Shown one piece after another: positions 46,079 through 56,036 of a stretch of DNA of 64,000 nt; the stretch's first letter is position 1, and every line of letters begins with the position of its first letter. The stretch lies in assembly GCF_029840635.1 (NCBI RefSeq), contig NZ_JAOCCU010000001.1:62001-126000 (forward strand). Direction: 5' to 3'. The notes under the pieces are model-generated. The model saw only the letters and a list, made by a program, of their open reading frames with translations. It did no database searches and was not told the DNA's origin. The position numbers were made by a program, and so were the translations under genes. The stretch is from Mitsuaria sp. GD03876. GTDB taxonomy: Bacteria > Pseudomonadota > Gammaproteobacteria > Burkholderiales > Burkholderiaceae_C.

Positions 46079-48457
46079 TTATTGGCCGCCGGTGCCGGTG
46101 GCCAGCAGGGTGCCGTCGACCCCCAGGATCCACCCGGTGCGGACGTCGGTGAACTGCACCTGCGTCAGCGACCGTTGCGCGCCGGAGGCCTGCGCGGTCC
46201 AGGTCTTGCCGGCATCCGCGGTGGTCAGCACCGTGCCGTTGTCGCCAACGGCCCAACCGCGCTGCGGCGTCACGAAACGCACCGCGTTCAAGGCCGACGA
46301 GGTCGACACGCTGGCGGCGGTCCAGGTCAGCCCGTCGTCCTTGGACACGCGCAGCATGCCGCCGTCGCCCGAGGCCCAGAGCGTGCCCGTGTCGCTGTAC
46401 GCGACGGAGCGCGGCGTGGCGCCCGTGCCGAAGTAGCGCCCGGTCCAGTTCTTGCCGCCGTCCGAGGTCGTCACCATCCGGCCGCCCGCGCCGTAGAGGA
46501 CGCCGTTGGATGCGGTCCCGAACTGCAGGCCGGTGTAGTGCGCGTTCGCCGAGCTCAGCGCGGCCAGCAGCGACCAGCTCTTGCCACCGTCCACCGTGCC
46601 CATGACCAACTGGCTCTGCGACATGTTGACGTCGGTCATCAGCGCGAAGCCGGTCGCGGCATCGAGGAACTGGTACGCCTGGACGCGTCGCGTGGGCTGC
46701 ACCGGCGTCACCCAGGTCGCGCCGCCGTCATCGGTCAGCATGAACACGCCGTCCGAGGTCTGTAGCCAGCCCTTCTTGTCGTCGACGAACTGCATCCGGT
46801 CGGCATAGTTGTAGCCATACAAGGACTTGGCCAGCCCCGCGGTCCGGGTCGTCCAGTTCAACCCGCCGTCGGCCGTCGCCAGGAGGTCGCCCATCGCGTT
46901 GAGCCCCAGGCCGCGCTTGGCGTCGAAGAACCACGCCGTCGTCAGCGTCTTCTTGTAGGCGTCGGCATCGGGGCCGCCGATGCGGGTCCACGTCTGCATG
47001 CCGTCCACGCTCAGGCCGGTCGTGCCTTGGCCTCCGCGCGCGACCCAGGCGTTCGCTCCCTGGCGCTTCAACGACCCGCCGGTGTACTCCGCCGGGAGGG
47101 CGCGCCAGGTCGTGCCGGAGTCCGTGCTGACCTCGTTCTGGTACGACAGGCTGCTGCTCGTGTAGTAACCGCGCATCCAAACGCCGTTGGCGCGGGCGGG
47201 GCGGGAGTACGACACGCCCGAGTACGCGTTGCTCGGCTGGGGTTGCGCCGTCCAGTTGCTGCCGCCGTCCCGCGTGCGGTACAGCGTGTCGCTGATGACC
47301 ACCGAGGCATCCGCGCCGCTCGTCATGCTCAGCGCCTGGAGATAGCTCCAGCCGTTGGCGGGCAATCCGGACGCCGTGCCGACATCCCAGGTCTGGCCGT
47401 TGTCGAGGCTGCGCCGGGCCGTGTACGTGGTGACGTAGTTGCCCGACACGTAGCGCTGCGTCGACGTGAGCAGCATCAGGTTCCTACCGGAAAGGTTGAA
47501 ACCGACCAGGTTCTCGTTCTCGAATCTCACCGCGAGCGTGCTGGTGCGCCCCTGGTCCACCGACTTGCGCAGGCCTTCGTAGTAGGACGTCTGCCAGAGC
47601 ACGCCATCGGCGCCCAGCGTCGGATCGCTCTGCAGCGCGGTTCCTTCGATCCAGTTCGCGCCGCCGTCCACGGTCATGCGCGTCCCGGTGTAGCCCGAGA
47701 TCAGCAGCGTGCCGGGGCCGTCGGCCTGAATCGTGAGGTTGCCCAATTGGGATGGCGCCGGCTGCAACGCCCAGGTCTTGCCGCCGTCGGTGGTGCGCAG
47801 CACTGCGCCGAACTCGCCCACGGCCCAGCCGTTGCTGGCATCGAAGAAGGTCACCGCCGTCAGCGTCGACTTGACGCCGCTGGCCTGGCTCGTCCACGTC
47901 TTGCCGCCGTCCGTGGTACGCAGGATCGTGCCCTGCTCACCGACCGACCAGCCGTTGTTCGCATCCACGAACGAGAAGTCGTACTGGACCGTGCCCAGCG
48001 GACGCGGCGCTTGCCAGCACCAGCCGCTACCCTCCGCGCCGGAGCAGGTCAGGCCCTGCACGTGGGCGAGGTTGTTCACCGTGACGGCGAACTTGACTTC
48101 CTTGGACGTGCCGGTCGCATTGGTGACCTTCAGCGTGACCGCGTACTCGCCGCCCTTGGCGTAGTCATGCTTGGGCGCCGCGTCCGTGCTGGTCTGGCCA
48201 TCGCCGAAGCTCCAGGCGAAGGTCAGGCCGGTCGCCGAAGCCAGGTTGGTGGTGAACGCGGTGCCCGTGGCGACGTCGCTCTTCGCGGCCGCCACGATGG
48301 CCAGGTTGTCGGGGATGGCCACGCCCTGGGCCGGCGGAGGCGGCGCGGGCGGCTGCGTGCTGCCGCCATCGCTGCCACCGCCGCCGCAGGCGCTCAGCAG
48401 CGCCGCGCTGACCAGCACGCCGGCCCATCCGGCGCGCGAATATTCCTCTCTGCCCAC
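46079..48457 (-). CDS. Ycf48-like beta-propeller lipoprotein with PKD domain
   Basis: The best start is GTG at 48457, with GGGAGG 7 nt upstream, giving 792 residues. A short lipoprotein signal ends in the lipobox LLSACGGGG. A PKD domain follows (about 55-125: FAWSFGDGQTSTDAAPKHDY, GGEYAVTLKVTNATG). The rest is a propeller region with about 14 Asp-box units such as TTDGGKTW, TRDGGSNW and TADAGKTW, enough for two seven-bladed propellers. Ycf48/HCF136 proteins assist photosystem II assembly, but bacterial relatives without photosynthesis are surface proteins of unknown role; I infer an outer-surface binding protein. Confidence 0.83.
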   Translation of the reverse strand: MGREEYSRAGWAGVLVSAALLSACGGGGSDGGSTQPPAPPPPAQGVAIPDNLAIVAAAKSDVATGTAFTTNLASATGLTFAWSFGDGQTSTDAAPKHDYAKGGEYAVTLKVTNATGTSKEVKFAVTVNNLAHVQGLTCSGAEGSGWCWQAPRPLGTVQYDFSFVDANNGWSVGEQGTILRTTDGGKTWTSQASGVKSTLTAVTFFDASNGWAVGEFGAVLRTTDGGKTWALQPAPSQLGNLTIQADGPGTLLISGYTGTRMTVDGGANWIEGTALQSDPTLGADGVLWQTSYYEGLRKSVDQGRTSTLAVRFENENLVGFNLSGRNLMLLTSTQRYVSGNYVTTYTARRSLDNGQTWDVGTASGLPANGWSYLQALSMTSGADASVVISDTLYRTRDGGSNWTAQPQPSNAYSGVSYSRPARANGVWMRGYYTSSSLSYQNEVSTDSGTTWRALPAEYTGGSLKRQGANAWVARGGQGTTGLSVDGMQTWTRIGGPDADAYKKTLTTAWFFDAKRGLGLNAMGDLLATADGGLNWTTRTAGLAKSLYGYNYADRMQFVDDKKGWLQTSDGVFMLTDDGGATWVTPVQPTRRVQAYQFLDAATGFALMTDVNMSQSQLVMGTVDGGKSWSLLAALSSANAHYTGLQFGTASNGVLYGAGGRMVTTSDGGKNWTGRYFGTGATPRSVAYSDTGTLWASGDGGMLRVSKDDGLTWTAASVSTSSALNAVRFVTPQRGWAVGDNGTVLTTADAGKTWTAQASGAQRSLTQVQFTDVRTGWILGVDGTLLATGTGGQ

Positions 48458-48583
48458 GGCAGTCCTCCCGATTGTTTCAATTTGTCTTCTTGTGAAGCGC
48501 GCGGATTCTGCATCAGCTTCACGCGTCCTGAACGCCGCCCCGCATCGCCCGAACGGGGGATCGCCCAAGGCAGAATCGCGGCC

Positions 48584-50725
48584 ATGCCCGAGGCCCGCTC
48601 TTCCGACCCTTCGCCGCCGCCGCCCGCGAAGCCGGGCCGCGCCGACGCGCCGGCCGGCGAGGCCGCGCCGGCCAAGTCCGCGCCGCAGAAGGCGATGGAA
48701 AAGATGGGCCTGGCCCGCGACATCGACCTGGCGCTGCACCTGCCGCTGCGCTACGAGGACGAGACCTCCCTCACCCCGCTGGACCGCGCCCGCGACGGCG
48801 ACACGGTGCAGTGCGAGGGCGAGGTGATCGAGAGCCGCATCGAGCTGCGCGGCCGCCGCCAATTGCTGGTCAAGCTGCGCGACGACGACGGCGCGCTGCT
48901 CACGCTGCGCTTCCTGCATTTCTATCCCTCGCACCAGAAGACGCTCGCGGTCGGCACCCGGGCGCGCGTGCGCGGCGAGATCCGCGTCGGGTTCTTCGGC
49001 CGCGAGATGGTCCATCCCAACTTCCGCAAGGTCGACGCGGACACGCCGCTGGCAACCTCGCTGACGCCGGTCTACCCGACCAGCGCGCAGTTGCCGCAGG
49101 CCTACCTGCGCAAGGCGGTGGCTTCCGCGCTGCGCCGCGCGCCGCTGGACGAGGTGCTGCCGCTGGCCGTCGTGCCCAAGGGCCTGCCGGCGCTGCGCGA
49201 CGCGCTGAACTTCCTGCACCACCCGCCACCGTCGGCCGGGCTGTCGACGCTGGAGGACCACACGCATCCCGCCTGGCAGCGGCTCAAGTTCGAGGAGCTG
49301 CTCGCGCAGCAGCTCAGCCAGCAACGCGCGCAGCGCGAGCGCGCCCACCTGCGCGCGCCCCCGCTGCGCGGCGCGCCCGGCGGCCTGCATGAACGGCTGC
49401 TGGCCGCCCTGCCCTTCGCGCTGACCGGCGCGCAGCACCGCGTCGCGCAGGAGATCGCCGCCGACCTCGCCCGGGCGCAACCGATGCACCGGCTGCTGCA
49501 GGGCGACGTCGGCTCCGGCAAGACCGTCGTGGCCGCGCTGGCCGCCGCCGTCGCGATCGACGCCGGCTGGCAATGCGCGCTGATGGCGCCGACCGAGATC
49601 CTGGCCGAGCAACACTTCCGCAAGCTGATCGGCTGGCTCGAGCCGCTGGGCATCCGCGTCGCCTGGATCACCGGCAGCGTCAAGGGCAAGGCCCGGCAGA
49701 AGATGCTCGACGCGGCCGCGTCCGGCGAGGCGACGCTGATCGTCGGCACCCACGCGGTGATCGAGGACAAGGTGCGCTTCCACCGCCTGGGGCTGGCGAT
49801 CATCGACGAGCAGCACCGCTTCGGCGTCGCGCAGCGGCTGGCGCTGCGCAAGAAGCTGGCCGACGAGGCCACCGGCGCCGCCGGGTCGGGTTCAGGCCCG
49901 CTCGAGCCGCACCTGCTGATGATGAGCGCCACGCCGATCCCGCGCACGCTGGCGATGACCTACTTCGCCGACCTGGACGTGTCGACGATCGACGAGCTGC
50001 CGCCGGGCCGCAGCCCGATCGTCACCCGCGTGTTCGCGGACGGCCGGCGCGACGACGTCATCGAGAAGATCGCCGCCGCCGTCGACGACGGCCGGCAGGT
50101 CTACTGGGTCTGCCCGCTGATCGAGGAGTCCGAGGCGCTCGACCTCAAGAACGCCACCGAGACCCACGCCGAGCTGAGCGCGGCGCTGCCGGGCAAGATG
50201 GTCGGGTTGCTGCACGGCCGGATGCCGCCGGCGGAAAAGGCGGCGGTGATGTCGCTGTTCAGCGGCGGACAGATGCAGGTGCTGGTCGCGACCACCGTCA
50301 TCGAGGTCGGCGTCGACGTGCCCAATGCCAGCGTGATGGTGATCGAGCACGCCGAGCGCTTCGGGCTGTCGCAGCTGCACCAGCTGCGCGGGCGCGTGGG
50401 GCGCGGCTCCGTGGCCAGCGTGTGCGTGCTGATCTACACCGGACCGCTGTCCGACACCGGCAAGTCGCGGCTGCGCGCGATGGCGGAAACCACCGACGGC
50501 TTCGAGATCGCGCGACGCGACCTCGACATCCGCGGACCGGGCGAGTTCATGGGCGCGCGCCAGAGCGGCGCGCAGCTGCTGCGCTTCGCCGACCTGCAGG
50601 AAGACGCGCCGCTGCTGAGCGCGGCGCGCGCGCTGGCGCCGGTGCTGCTCGACGAGCAGCCGCGCGCGGCGCAGCGGCAGGTCGAGCGCTGGCTCGGCCA
50701 CAAGACCGAGTACCTCAAAGCCTGA
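48584..50725 (+). CDS. recG: ATP-dependent DNA helicase RecG
   Basis: This 713-residue helicase remodels stalled forks and Holliday junctions. After a Pro/Ala-rich N-terminus come the wedge domain (RYEDETSLTPL, GRRQLLVKLRDDDGALLTLR), Walker A QGDVGSGKTVVAALA, the DEQH box IIDEQHRFGVAQR, SATPIPRTLAMT (motif III), TTVIEVGVDVPNASVMVIEH, QLHQLRGRVGRG and the C-terminal TRG-type motif around DLDIRGPGEFMGARQSG. Length is slightly over the E. coli protein. It is divergent from the propeller lipoprotein and converges on the cyclophilin gene. Confidence 0.97.
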   Translation: MPEARSSDPSPPPPAKPGRADAPAGEAAPAKSAPQKAMEKMGLARDIDLALHLPLRYEDETSLTPLDRARDGDTVQCEGEVIESRIELRGRRQLLVKLRDDDGALLTLRFLHFYPSHQKTLAVGTRARVRGEIRVGFFGREMVHPNFRKVDADTPLATSLTPVYPTSAQLPQAYLRKAVASALRRAPLDEVLPLAVVPKGLPALRDALNFLHHPPPSAGLSTLEDHTHPAWQRLKFEELLAQQLSQQRAQRERAHLRAPPLRGAPGGLHERLLAALPFALTGAQHRVAQEIAADLARAQPMHRLLQGDVGSGKTVVAALAAAVAIDAGWQCALMAPTEILAEQHFRKLIGWLEPLGIRVAWITGSVKGKARQKMLDAAASGEATLIVGTHAVIEDKVRFHRLGLAIIDEQHRFGVAQRLALRKKLADEATGAAGSGSGPLEPHLLMMSATPIPRTLAMTYFADLDVSTIDELPPGRSPIVTRVFADGRRDDVIEKIAAAVDDGRQVYWVCPLIEESEALDLKNATETHAELSAALPGKMVGLLHGRMPPAEKAAVMSLFSGGQMQVLVATTVIEVGVDVPNASVMVIEHAERFGLSQLHQLRGRVGRGSVASVCVLIYTGPLSDTGKSRLRAMAETTDGFEIARRDLDIRGPGEFMGARQSGAQLLRFADLQEDAPLLSAARALAPVLLDEQPRAAQRQVERWLGHKTEYLKA

Positions 50726-50864
50726 GCTTGGCGGCGGGGCCTGCGTCAGGCGCCCGGACTTCGGCTCACCGAGCTTGGCCCTGCCAGGGCATGGGGGATC
50801 CCTCCAGGACCCCCAAGCCCTGTCCGGGCCCCACGGTAGGTCGCTGGGCCCAGGCCTGCGGAGG

Positions 50865-51572
50865 TCACTTCAGCTGGGTGGCCCAGTACAGCAGCACTTC
50901 GGTGCGGGGCGTGTCCATGCCCAGCCACACCTGGCTCGGCTCGGCGTTGATCTTGTCGATCGTCGTCTGGCCCGAGATCACGCGGCCGAAGGCGGCATAA
51001 CCCGGATCGTTGGTGTTCTTGAAGTCCAGCGTCGCGCTGTTGTCGACCGAGTTGAAATAGAACTGGCTCGTCGCCGAATCGAACACCGTCGTGCGCGCCA
51101 TCGCGATCGTGTACTTGACGTTGGACACGCCGACATTGCTCTCCAGCTTGATCGTGCCACCCAGGCCGGTCGTCTTCTCGACGAAACCGCTGGAGTAGCC
51201 GCCACCCTGCGCCACGAAGCCCGGCACCACGCGATGGAAGATGGTGTTGTCGTAGTACTTCGCGTTGACGTACTTCAGGAAGTTGGCCACGGTGATCGGC
51301 GCGCGCGCGTCCAGCTGGATCACGATCTCGCCGTCGCTCGTCAGCATGCACACCACGTTGCCCGTCACGCCGTTGGCCGCGGCGACACCGGCGGTGCTGC
51401 ACGTGGTCGTCGGCGGGGTCGTCACGGCGTTCTTCTTCGGCGCCTCGACGGGGTTGTTGTTGTCGTCGTCGCCGCTGCCGCAGGCGGCCAGCGTCAGGGC
51501 GCCGCCCAGCGCGACGGTCAGCGCCAGCAGGCGGCGCTTGGAGGTCAGGGAACCGGTGGAGATCGACTTCAT
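50865..51572 (-). CDS. Cyclophilin-type peptidyl-prolyl isomerase, lipoprotein
   Basis: From ATG 51572 the product has 235 residues. The signal peptide ends in the lipobox LTLAACGSG, followed by an Asn/Asp-rich linker and a cyclophilin domain from about residue 75: VTGNVVCMLTSDGEIVIQLD, ITVANFLKYVNAKYYDNTIF, HRVVPGFVAQGGG. The first Arg of the catalytic site (FHRVVPGF) and the QGG are present. It is a cell-envelope folding helper. The codon use is usual and the gene stands alone. Confidence 0.9.
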   Translation of the reverse strand: MKSISTGSLTSKRRLLALTVALGGALTLAACGSGDDDNNNPVEAPKKNAVTTPPTTTCSTAGVAAANGVTGNVVCMLTSDGEIVIQLDARAPITVANFLKYVNAKYYDNTIFHRVVPGFVAQGGGYSSGFVEKTTGLGGTIKLESNVGVSNVKYTIAMARTTVFDSATSQFYFNSVDNSATLDFKNTNDPGYAAFGRVISGQTTIDKINAEPSQVWLGMDTPRTEVLLYWATQLK

Positions 51573-51801
51573 TGGGGGCTCGCTTGGGAGGCTCGTGGCC
51601 CCCGTTCTGGCAAAGAAGCGCGAAGTATCGTGGTCGGCTCGACACAAGTGGTGGAGCCCGTGCGCGCGGCGCACGAAATCAGACCGGGCTTTCCCTAACG
51701 CGGCGCCACCACGGTGTCGTACGTCACCGAACCGGTCGCCATCGGTCGCGAAACGTCCAGGATCGTCGACCCAATGGAACGCCGCTGAAACTCGACGCCG
51801 C

Positions 51802-52635
51802 TCAGAACTCGAGGTTGTCGATCAGGCGCGTCTGGCCGATGCGGGCCGCGGCCAGCGCGACCAGCGGTTCGCCGTCGCGCGCGGGGGCCAGGTCATGCCG
51901 GCGGCGCAGCGTGAGGTAGTCCGGCGCCCAGCCCGCGTCGCGCAGCGCCTGCAGCGCGTCGGCCTCGATCCGGTCGAGGTCGCGCTCGCCCGACTGCCAG
52001 CGCGCGATCGCCGCCTTCAGCGTGCGCGACAGCAGCAGCGCGTCCTGCTTCTGCTGCTCGCTCAGGTAGCCGTTGCGCGAGGACAGCGCCAGGCCGTCGG
52101 CGTTGCGCTCGGTCTCGCCGGCCAGGACGCGGATCGGCATCGCCAACTGGTCGACCATGCGGCGGATCACCATCAGCTGCTGGTAGTCCTTCTTGCCGAA
52201 GACCGCCACGTCCGGCTGGACGATCTGGAACAGCTTGGCCACCACCGTGCAGACGCCGATGAAGAAGCCGGGCCGGAAGTGGCCCTCGAGGATGTCGGCC
52301 AGCTCGACCGGCGGGTGCACCTTGTAGCCCTGCGGCTCGGGGTACATCTCGCGCTCGTCGGGCGCGAAGACGAGGTCGCAGGTCGCGCCCTCGAGCAGTT
52401 CGGCGTCGCGCGCCAGCGTGCGCGGGTAGCGGTCGAAGTCCTCGTGCGGCGCGAACTGCAGCCGGTTGACGAAGACGCTGGCGACCACGAGCCCGTCCGG
52501 ACCGACCGCCGCACGGGCCTGGCGCACCAGCGCCAGGTGGCCGTCGTGCAGGTTGCCCATCGTGGGCACGAAGGCGACCGGGCGGCCGCCGGCGAGCGCG
52601 GCGCGCAGGCCGGCGATGTCGTGGTGGATCTTCAT
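51802..52635 (-). CDS. panC: Pantoate-beta-alanine ligase
   Basis: This 277-residue enzyme condenses pantoate with beta-alanine using ATP. The nucleotidyl-transfer motif [16 protein letters not shown] holds the HxGH, and [37 protein letters not shown] and [11 protein letters not shown] are intact. It follows panB with 2 nt between the genes, so the two steps of pantothenate synthesis are coupled. No panD or panE lies in the window. Confidence 0.96.
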   Translation of the reverse strand: MKIHHDIAGLRAALAGGRPVAFVPTMGNLHDGHLALVRQARAAVGPDGLVVASVFVNRLQFAPHEDFDRYPRTLARDAELLEGATCDLVFAPDEREMYPEPQGYKVHPPVELADILEGHFRPGFFIGVCTVVAKLFQIVQPDVAVFGKKDYQQLMVIRRMVDQLAMPIRVLAGETERNADGLALSSRNGYLSEQQKQDALLLSRTLKAAIARWQSGERDLDRIEADALQALRDAGWAPDYLTLRRRHDLAPARDGEPLVALAAARIGQTRLIDNLEF

Positions 52636-52637
52636 GG

Positions 52638-53498
52638 TCAGTAGCTGTGCTCGGGCGCCGGGAAGGCGCCGGACTTCACGTCCGCGACGTAGCGGGCAAA
52701 CGCCTCGCCCACCGAGGCGGAGCCCCGCATGAAGTCGCGCACGAAACGCGGCTTGCGGCCGGTGCCGACGCCCAGCATGTCGTGCATCACCAGCACCTGG
52801 CCGGAGCACTCGGGCCCGGCGCCGATGCCGATCACCGGCACGCCCAGCGCGCGCGTCAGCTCGCCCGCGAGCGCGGCGGGCACCATCTCCAGCAGCAGCA
52901 TCTGCGCGCCGGCGTCGACCAGCTCGCGCGCATGCGCCTGGATCTGCGCGGCGCTCTCGGCGTCGCGGCCCTGCACCTTGTAGCCGCTCAGCGCGGTGAC
53001 GGTCTGCGGCGTCAGCCCGAGGTGGGCGCAGACGGGGAAGCCGCGCTCGGTCAGGAAACGCACGGTCTCGGTGGTCCAGCCGCCGCCCTCGAGCTTGACC
53101 ATGTGCGCGCCGGCCTGCGCCAGCCGCATCGCGTGGCGCCAGGCGACCTGCGGGGACTCGTGGTACGTGCCGTACGGCAGGTCGGCCAGGATCCAGGCGG
53201 TGTGGCGCGCGCGGGCGACGCACTCGGTGTGATAGACCATCGCGTCCAGCGTCACCGGCACCGTGGTCTTGAGGCCCTGGACGACGTTGCCCAGCGAGTC
53301 GCCGATCAGGATCGCGTCGACGCCGGCGTCGTCCATCGCCTGCGCGAAGGTGGCGTCGTAGGCGGTCAGCATCGCGATCTTCTCGCCGGCGGCATGCATG
53401 TCCAGCAGGCGCTGCAGGGTGACGGGCTTGCGCTCGGGCGCGGCGCCGGGGGTGCCGGCGGGCCGCGGCGCGGCGTAGGGGGAAGTCGGTTCAGTCAT
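52638..53498 (-). CDS. panB: 3-methyl-2-oxobutanoate hydroxymethyltransferase
   Basis: This 286-residue enzyme makes ketopantoate from 2-oxoisovalerate and methylene-tetrahydrofolate. It has [60 protein letters not shown] and [20 protein letters not shown], which together form the metal and substrate sites. The ATG at 53498 gives a 25-residue Pro/Ala extension before the core, common in the group. It is the first gene of panB-panC, divergent from oxyR across 102 bp. Confidence 0.96.
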   Translation of the reverse strand: MTEPTSPYAAPRPAGTPGAAPERKPVTLQRLLDMHAAGEKIAMLTAYDATFAQAMDDAGVDAILIGDSLGNVVQGLKTTVPVTLDAMVYHTECVARARHTAWILADLPYGTYHESPQVAWRHAMRLAQAGAHMVKLEGGGWTTETVRFLTERGFPVCAHLGLTPQTVTALSGYKVQGRDAESAAQIQAHARELVDAGAQMLLLEMVPAALAGELTRALGVPVIGIGAGPECSGQVLVMHDMLGVGTGRKPRFVRDFMRGSASVGEAFARYVADVKSGAFPAPEHSY

Positions 53499-53600
53499 GC
53501 GTGTCCCCTGGGAGGAAGGGCCGGGGCGGCCCCTGGGGGTGGGGCGGCAGTGTACCGGGACGGTGCCACGAGGCCGCTTTCTGAGGACAATGGCGCTCCC

Positions 53601-54521
53601 ATGACCCTGACCGAACTGCGCTACATCGTCGCCGTCGCCCGCGAGCGCCACTTTGGCCGCGCCGCGGAGGCCTGCTTCGTGTCCCAGCCGACGCTGTCGG
53701 TGGCGATCAAGAAGCTGGAGGAGGAGCTCGACGTCAAGATCTTCGAGCGCGGCGCCAACGAGGTGACGATGACCCCGCTGGGCGAGGACATCGTGCGCCA
53801 GGCCCAGTCGGTGATCGAGCAGGCCAGCGCGATCAAGGACATCGCCAAGCGCGGCAAGGACCCGCTGGACGGCCCGCTGCGGCTGGGGATCATCTACACG
53901 ATCGGCCCCTACCTGCTGCCCGAGCTGGTGCGGCACTGCATCGACCTGTACCCGCGCATGCCGCTGATGCTGCAGGAGAACTTCACCCAGAAGCTGCTGG
54001 ACATGCTGCGCACCGGCGAGCTGGACTGCGCCATCATGGCCGAGCCCTTCCCCGACGCCGGCCTGGCGGTGGCGCCGCTGTACGACGAGTCCTTCGTCGT
54101 GGCCGTGCCCGCGGTGCATCCGCTGGCGAAGAAGGAACGCATCAGCGCCGAGGAACTCAAGGCCGAGACGATGCTGCTGCTGGGCAACGGGCACTGCTTC
54201 CGCGACCACGTGCTGGAGGTCTGCCCCGAGTTCGCGCGCTTCTCCACCGACGCCGAGGGCATCCGCAAGAGCTTCGAGGGCAGCTCGCTGGAGACGATCA
54301 AGCACATGGTGGCGTCCGGGATGGGCGTGACCGTGGTGCCGGCGCTGAGCGTGCCGGCGCAGGTGCCGCCGCACCTGCGCTACGTCCCGTTCGAGGCCCC
54401 GGCGCCGACGCGCCGCGTGGTGCTCGCCTGGCGCCGCACCTTCACCCGCTACGAGGCGGTCGCCGCGCTGCGCAACGCGGTCTATGCCTGCCAGCTGAGC
54501 GGCGTGACGCTGCTGTCCTGA
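53601..54521 (+). CDS. oxyR: Hydrogen peroxide-sensing LysR regulator OxyR
   Basis: This 306-residue LysR protein opens [20 protein letters not shown] with a standard HTH. The redox pair is exactly where E. coli OxyR has it: C199 and C208 in [14 protein letters not shown]. Peroxide oxidises these to a disulfide and switches the regulator on. A catalase and dps lie 1.5-4 kb downstream in the same direction and are the natural targets. The divergent neighbour is panB. Confidence 0.93.
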   Translation: MTLTELRYIVAVARERHFGRAAEACFVSQPTLSVAIKKLEEELDVKIFERGANEVTMTPLGEDIVRQAQSVIEQASAIKDIAKRGKDPLDGPLRLGIIYTIGPYLLPELVRHCIDLYPRMPLMLQENFTQKLLDMLRTGELDCAIMAEPFPDAGLAVAPLYDESFVVAVPAVHPLAKKERISAEELKAETMLLLGNGHCFRDHVLEVCPEFARFSTDAEGIRKSFEGSSLETIKHMVASGMGVTVVPALSVPAQVPPHLRYVPFEAPAPTRRVVLAWRRTFTRYEAVAALRNAVYACQLSGVTLLS

Positions 54522-54711
54522 CGCGTCGCCGGTTCCCCCGCAAGACCTGCCCCCCCGAAGCGAGGGTCTTCAGGGTTTGCGTGCATATGTCACGTTTGTG
54601 TCGTTGATAGCCTGATGGGTCCATCGAGGCCTCACGGGGCCTTCAGCCCGAACGGCCGGCGCCAGATCCGGACGCCGAGCCCGCCGATCCATCGCACCTG
54701 GGGGGAATCAC

Positions 54712-55827
54712 ATGAAGTTTCGTCCGACGATCCTGGCCGCCGCCCTGCTGGCGGCCGGCGCGGCCCACGCGGGCCCCGCGACCGTGTCCGGCTCCGCCAA
54801 CGGCCTGAACTGGACCGCGTCCAGCAGCATCGTCGGGGTCACCTCGACGGCCACCGGCGTGGGCGGCGGCGACCCGCGCTACAACGCGCCGCGCTCGCAG
54901 TACAGCGGCGTGGCCACGCTGATCATGGACTACGGCGCGGGCGGCCAGTTCATCTGCTCGGGCACGCTGCTGCCCAACCAGCGCTCGATCCTGACCGCCG
55001 CCCACTGCGTCAGCGACGGCACCAACGCGCGTCCGCTGAGCACCTCGGTCTACTTCTACACCGGCTCCGACCCGGACAACGTCACCTGGAACCAGCCGAC
55101 GTTCTCCTACACGGTCACCAACTACGCCGTGCACACCGCCTACACCGGCGACGTGATCGACCAGAACGACATCGCCGTGCTGTCGCTGGACCGCCTGGTG
55201 GACTGGTCGGTGAAGTCGCATGAGCTGTACGACGGCGGCGACCTGACCGGCCAGAACTTCAACATCGCCGGCTACGGCGGCCGCTCCGACACCGGCGGCG
55301 ACGTCGGCGCCAACCTGGGCACCGGCCGCCTGCGCCAGGGCGACAACCGCTACGACTTCCGCCTCGGCGATCCCGACTTCGACGGCGCCTGGGCGGACAT
55401 CCTGGAAGAGCCGGCCGAGCAGATCGAGCACACCTACCTGTCGGACTTCGACAACGGCCTGGCCGTGAACGACCTGTCCTGCAACATCGCCACGCTGGGC
55501 CTGGGCCTGCCGCCGAGCGCCAAGTTCTGCGACCGCGGCCGCGGCGCCAGCGAGGTCTCCTCCGCCGGCGGCGACTCCGGCGGTCCGGAGTTCATCAACG
55601 GCAAGGTGGCCTCGGTGACCTCCTTCGGGCTGACCTTCGGCTCCGACTGGGGCGATGTCGACGACGACCTGAACAGCTCGTTCGGCGAGTTCAACGGCTT
55701 CGTGCCGGTCAGCATCCACCGCGCCTTCATCGAAGCCAACGCGGTGCCGGAACCGGCCTCGTTCGCGCTGGCCGGCCTGGGCCTGCTGGGCCTGGGCTGG
55801 AGCCGCCGCCGCCGCGCCCAGTCCTGA
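54712..55827 (+). CDS. Trypsin-like serine protease with PEP-CTERM tail
   Basis: This 371-residue exported protease has a signal peptide (ILAAALLAAGAAHAGP) and a chymotrypsin fold with the full triad: H98 in LTAAHC, D153 in DQNDIAVL and S289 in AGGDSGGP. It ends with a PEP-CTERM tail (VPEPASFALA, a hydrophobic helix, RRRRAQS), so it is sorted and anchored by exosortase. The insert between the Asp and Ser (about 175-280) is rich in Asp and Gly. A clear GGGGG-like site precedes the ATG, and a strong terminator follows. Confidence 0.92.
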   Translation: MKFRPTILAAALLAAGAAHAGPATVSGSANGLNWTASSSIVGVTSTATGVGGGDPRYNAPRSQYSGVATLIMDYGAGGQFICSGTLLPNQRSILTAAHCVSDGTNARPLSTSVYFYTGSDPDNVTWNQPTFSYTVTNYAVHTAYTGDVIDQNDIAVLSLDRLVDWSVKSHELYDGGDLTGQNFNIAGYGGRSDTGGDVGANLGTGRLRQGDNRYDFRLGDPDFDGAWADILEEPAEQIEHTYLSDFDNGLAVNDLSCNIATLGLGLPPSAKFCDRGRGASEVSSAGGDSGGPEFINGKVASVTSFGLTFGSDWGDVDDDLNSSFGEFNGFVPVSIHRAFIEANAVPEPASFALAGLGLLGLGWSRRRRAQS

Positions 55828-55852
55828 TCCGCTCCTGATCGCTCCTGCAAGC

Positions 55853-55876
55853 AAAGGCCGCCTTCGGGCGGCCTTT
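55853..55876 (+). terminator. Rho-independent terminator after the protease gene
   Basis: AAAGGCCGCC-ttcg-GGCGGCCTTT is a perfect 10-bp stem with a stable UUCG loop, followed by GTCTTT. Confidence 0.8.
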
Positions 55877-55899
55877 GTCTTTCCCTATCGCCGCCTTTA

Positions 55900-55936
55900 G
55901 GCTATTCGAATAGCCACCTCGATAGCCAATCTCTAA
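55900..55936. promoter_or_regulatory. Palindromic operator candidate upstream of catalase
   Basis: GGCTATTCGAATAGCC (55900-55915) is a perfect 16-bp palindrome. Six bases on, ATAG-N7-CTAA (55922-55936) has the ATAG-N7-CTAT spacing of an OxyR half site, with weaker inner bases. Both lie 100-140 bp before the catalase ATG in otherwise unusually A/T-rich DNA. OxyR or another peroxide-responsive factor is the natural candidate. Confidence 0.5.
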
Positions 55937-56036
55937 AGTCCCTCCTCATGCGCCGCCGCGGTCCTCCCTCCGGGAGATGTCGGTGGCGGGTCCGACGCCT
56001 ACAAAGCGTGCCTGTCTGAAGCATCGAGGAGTGCCC

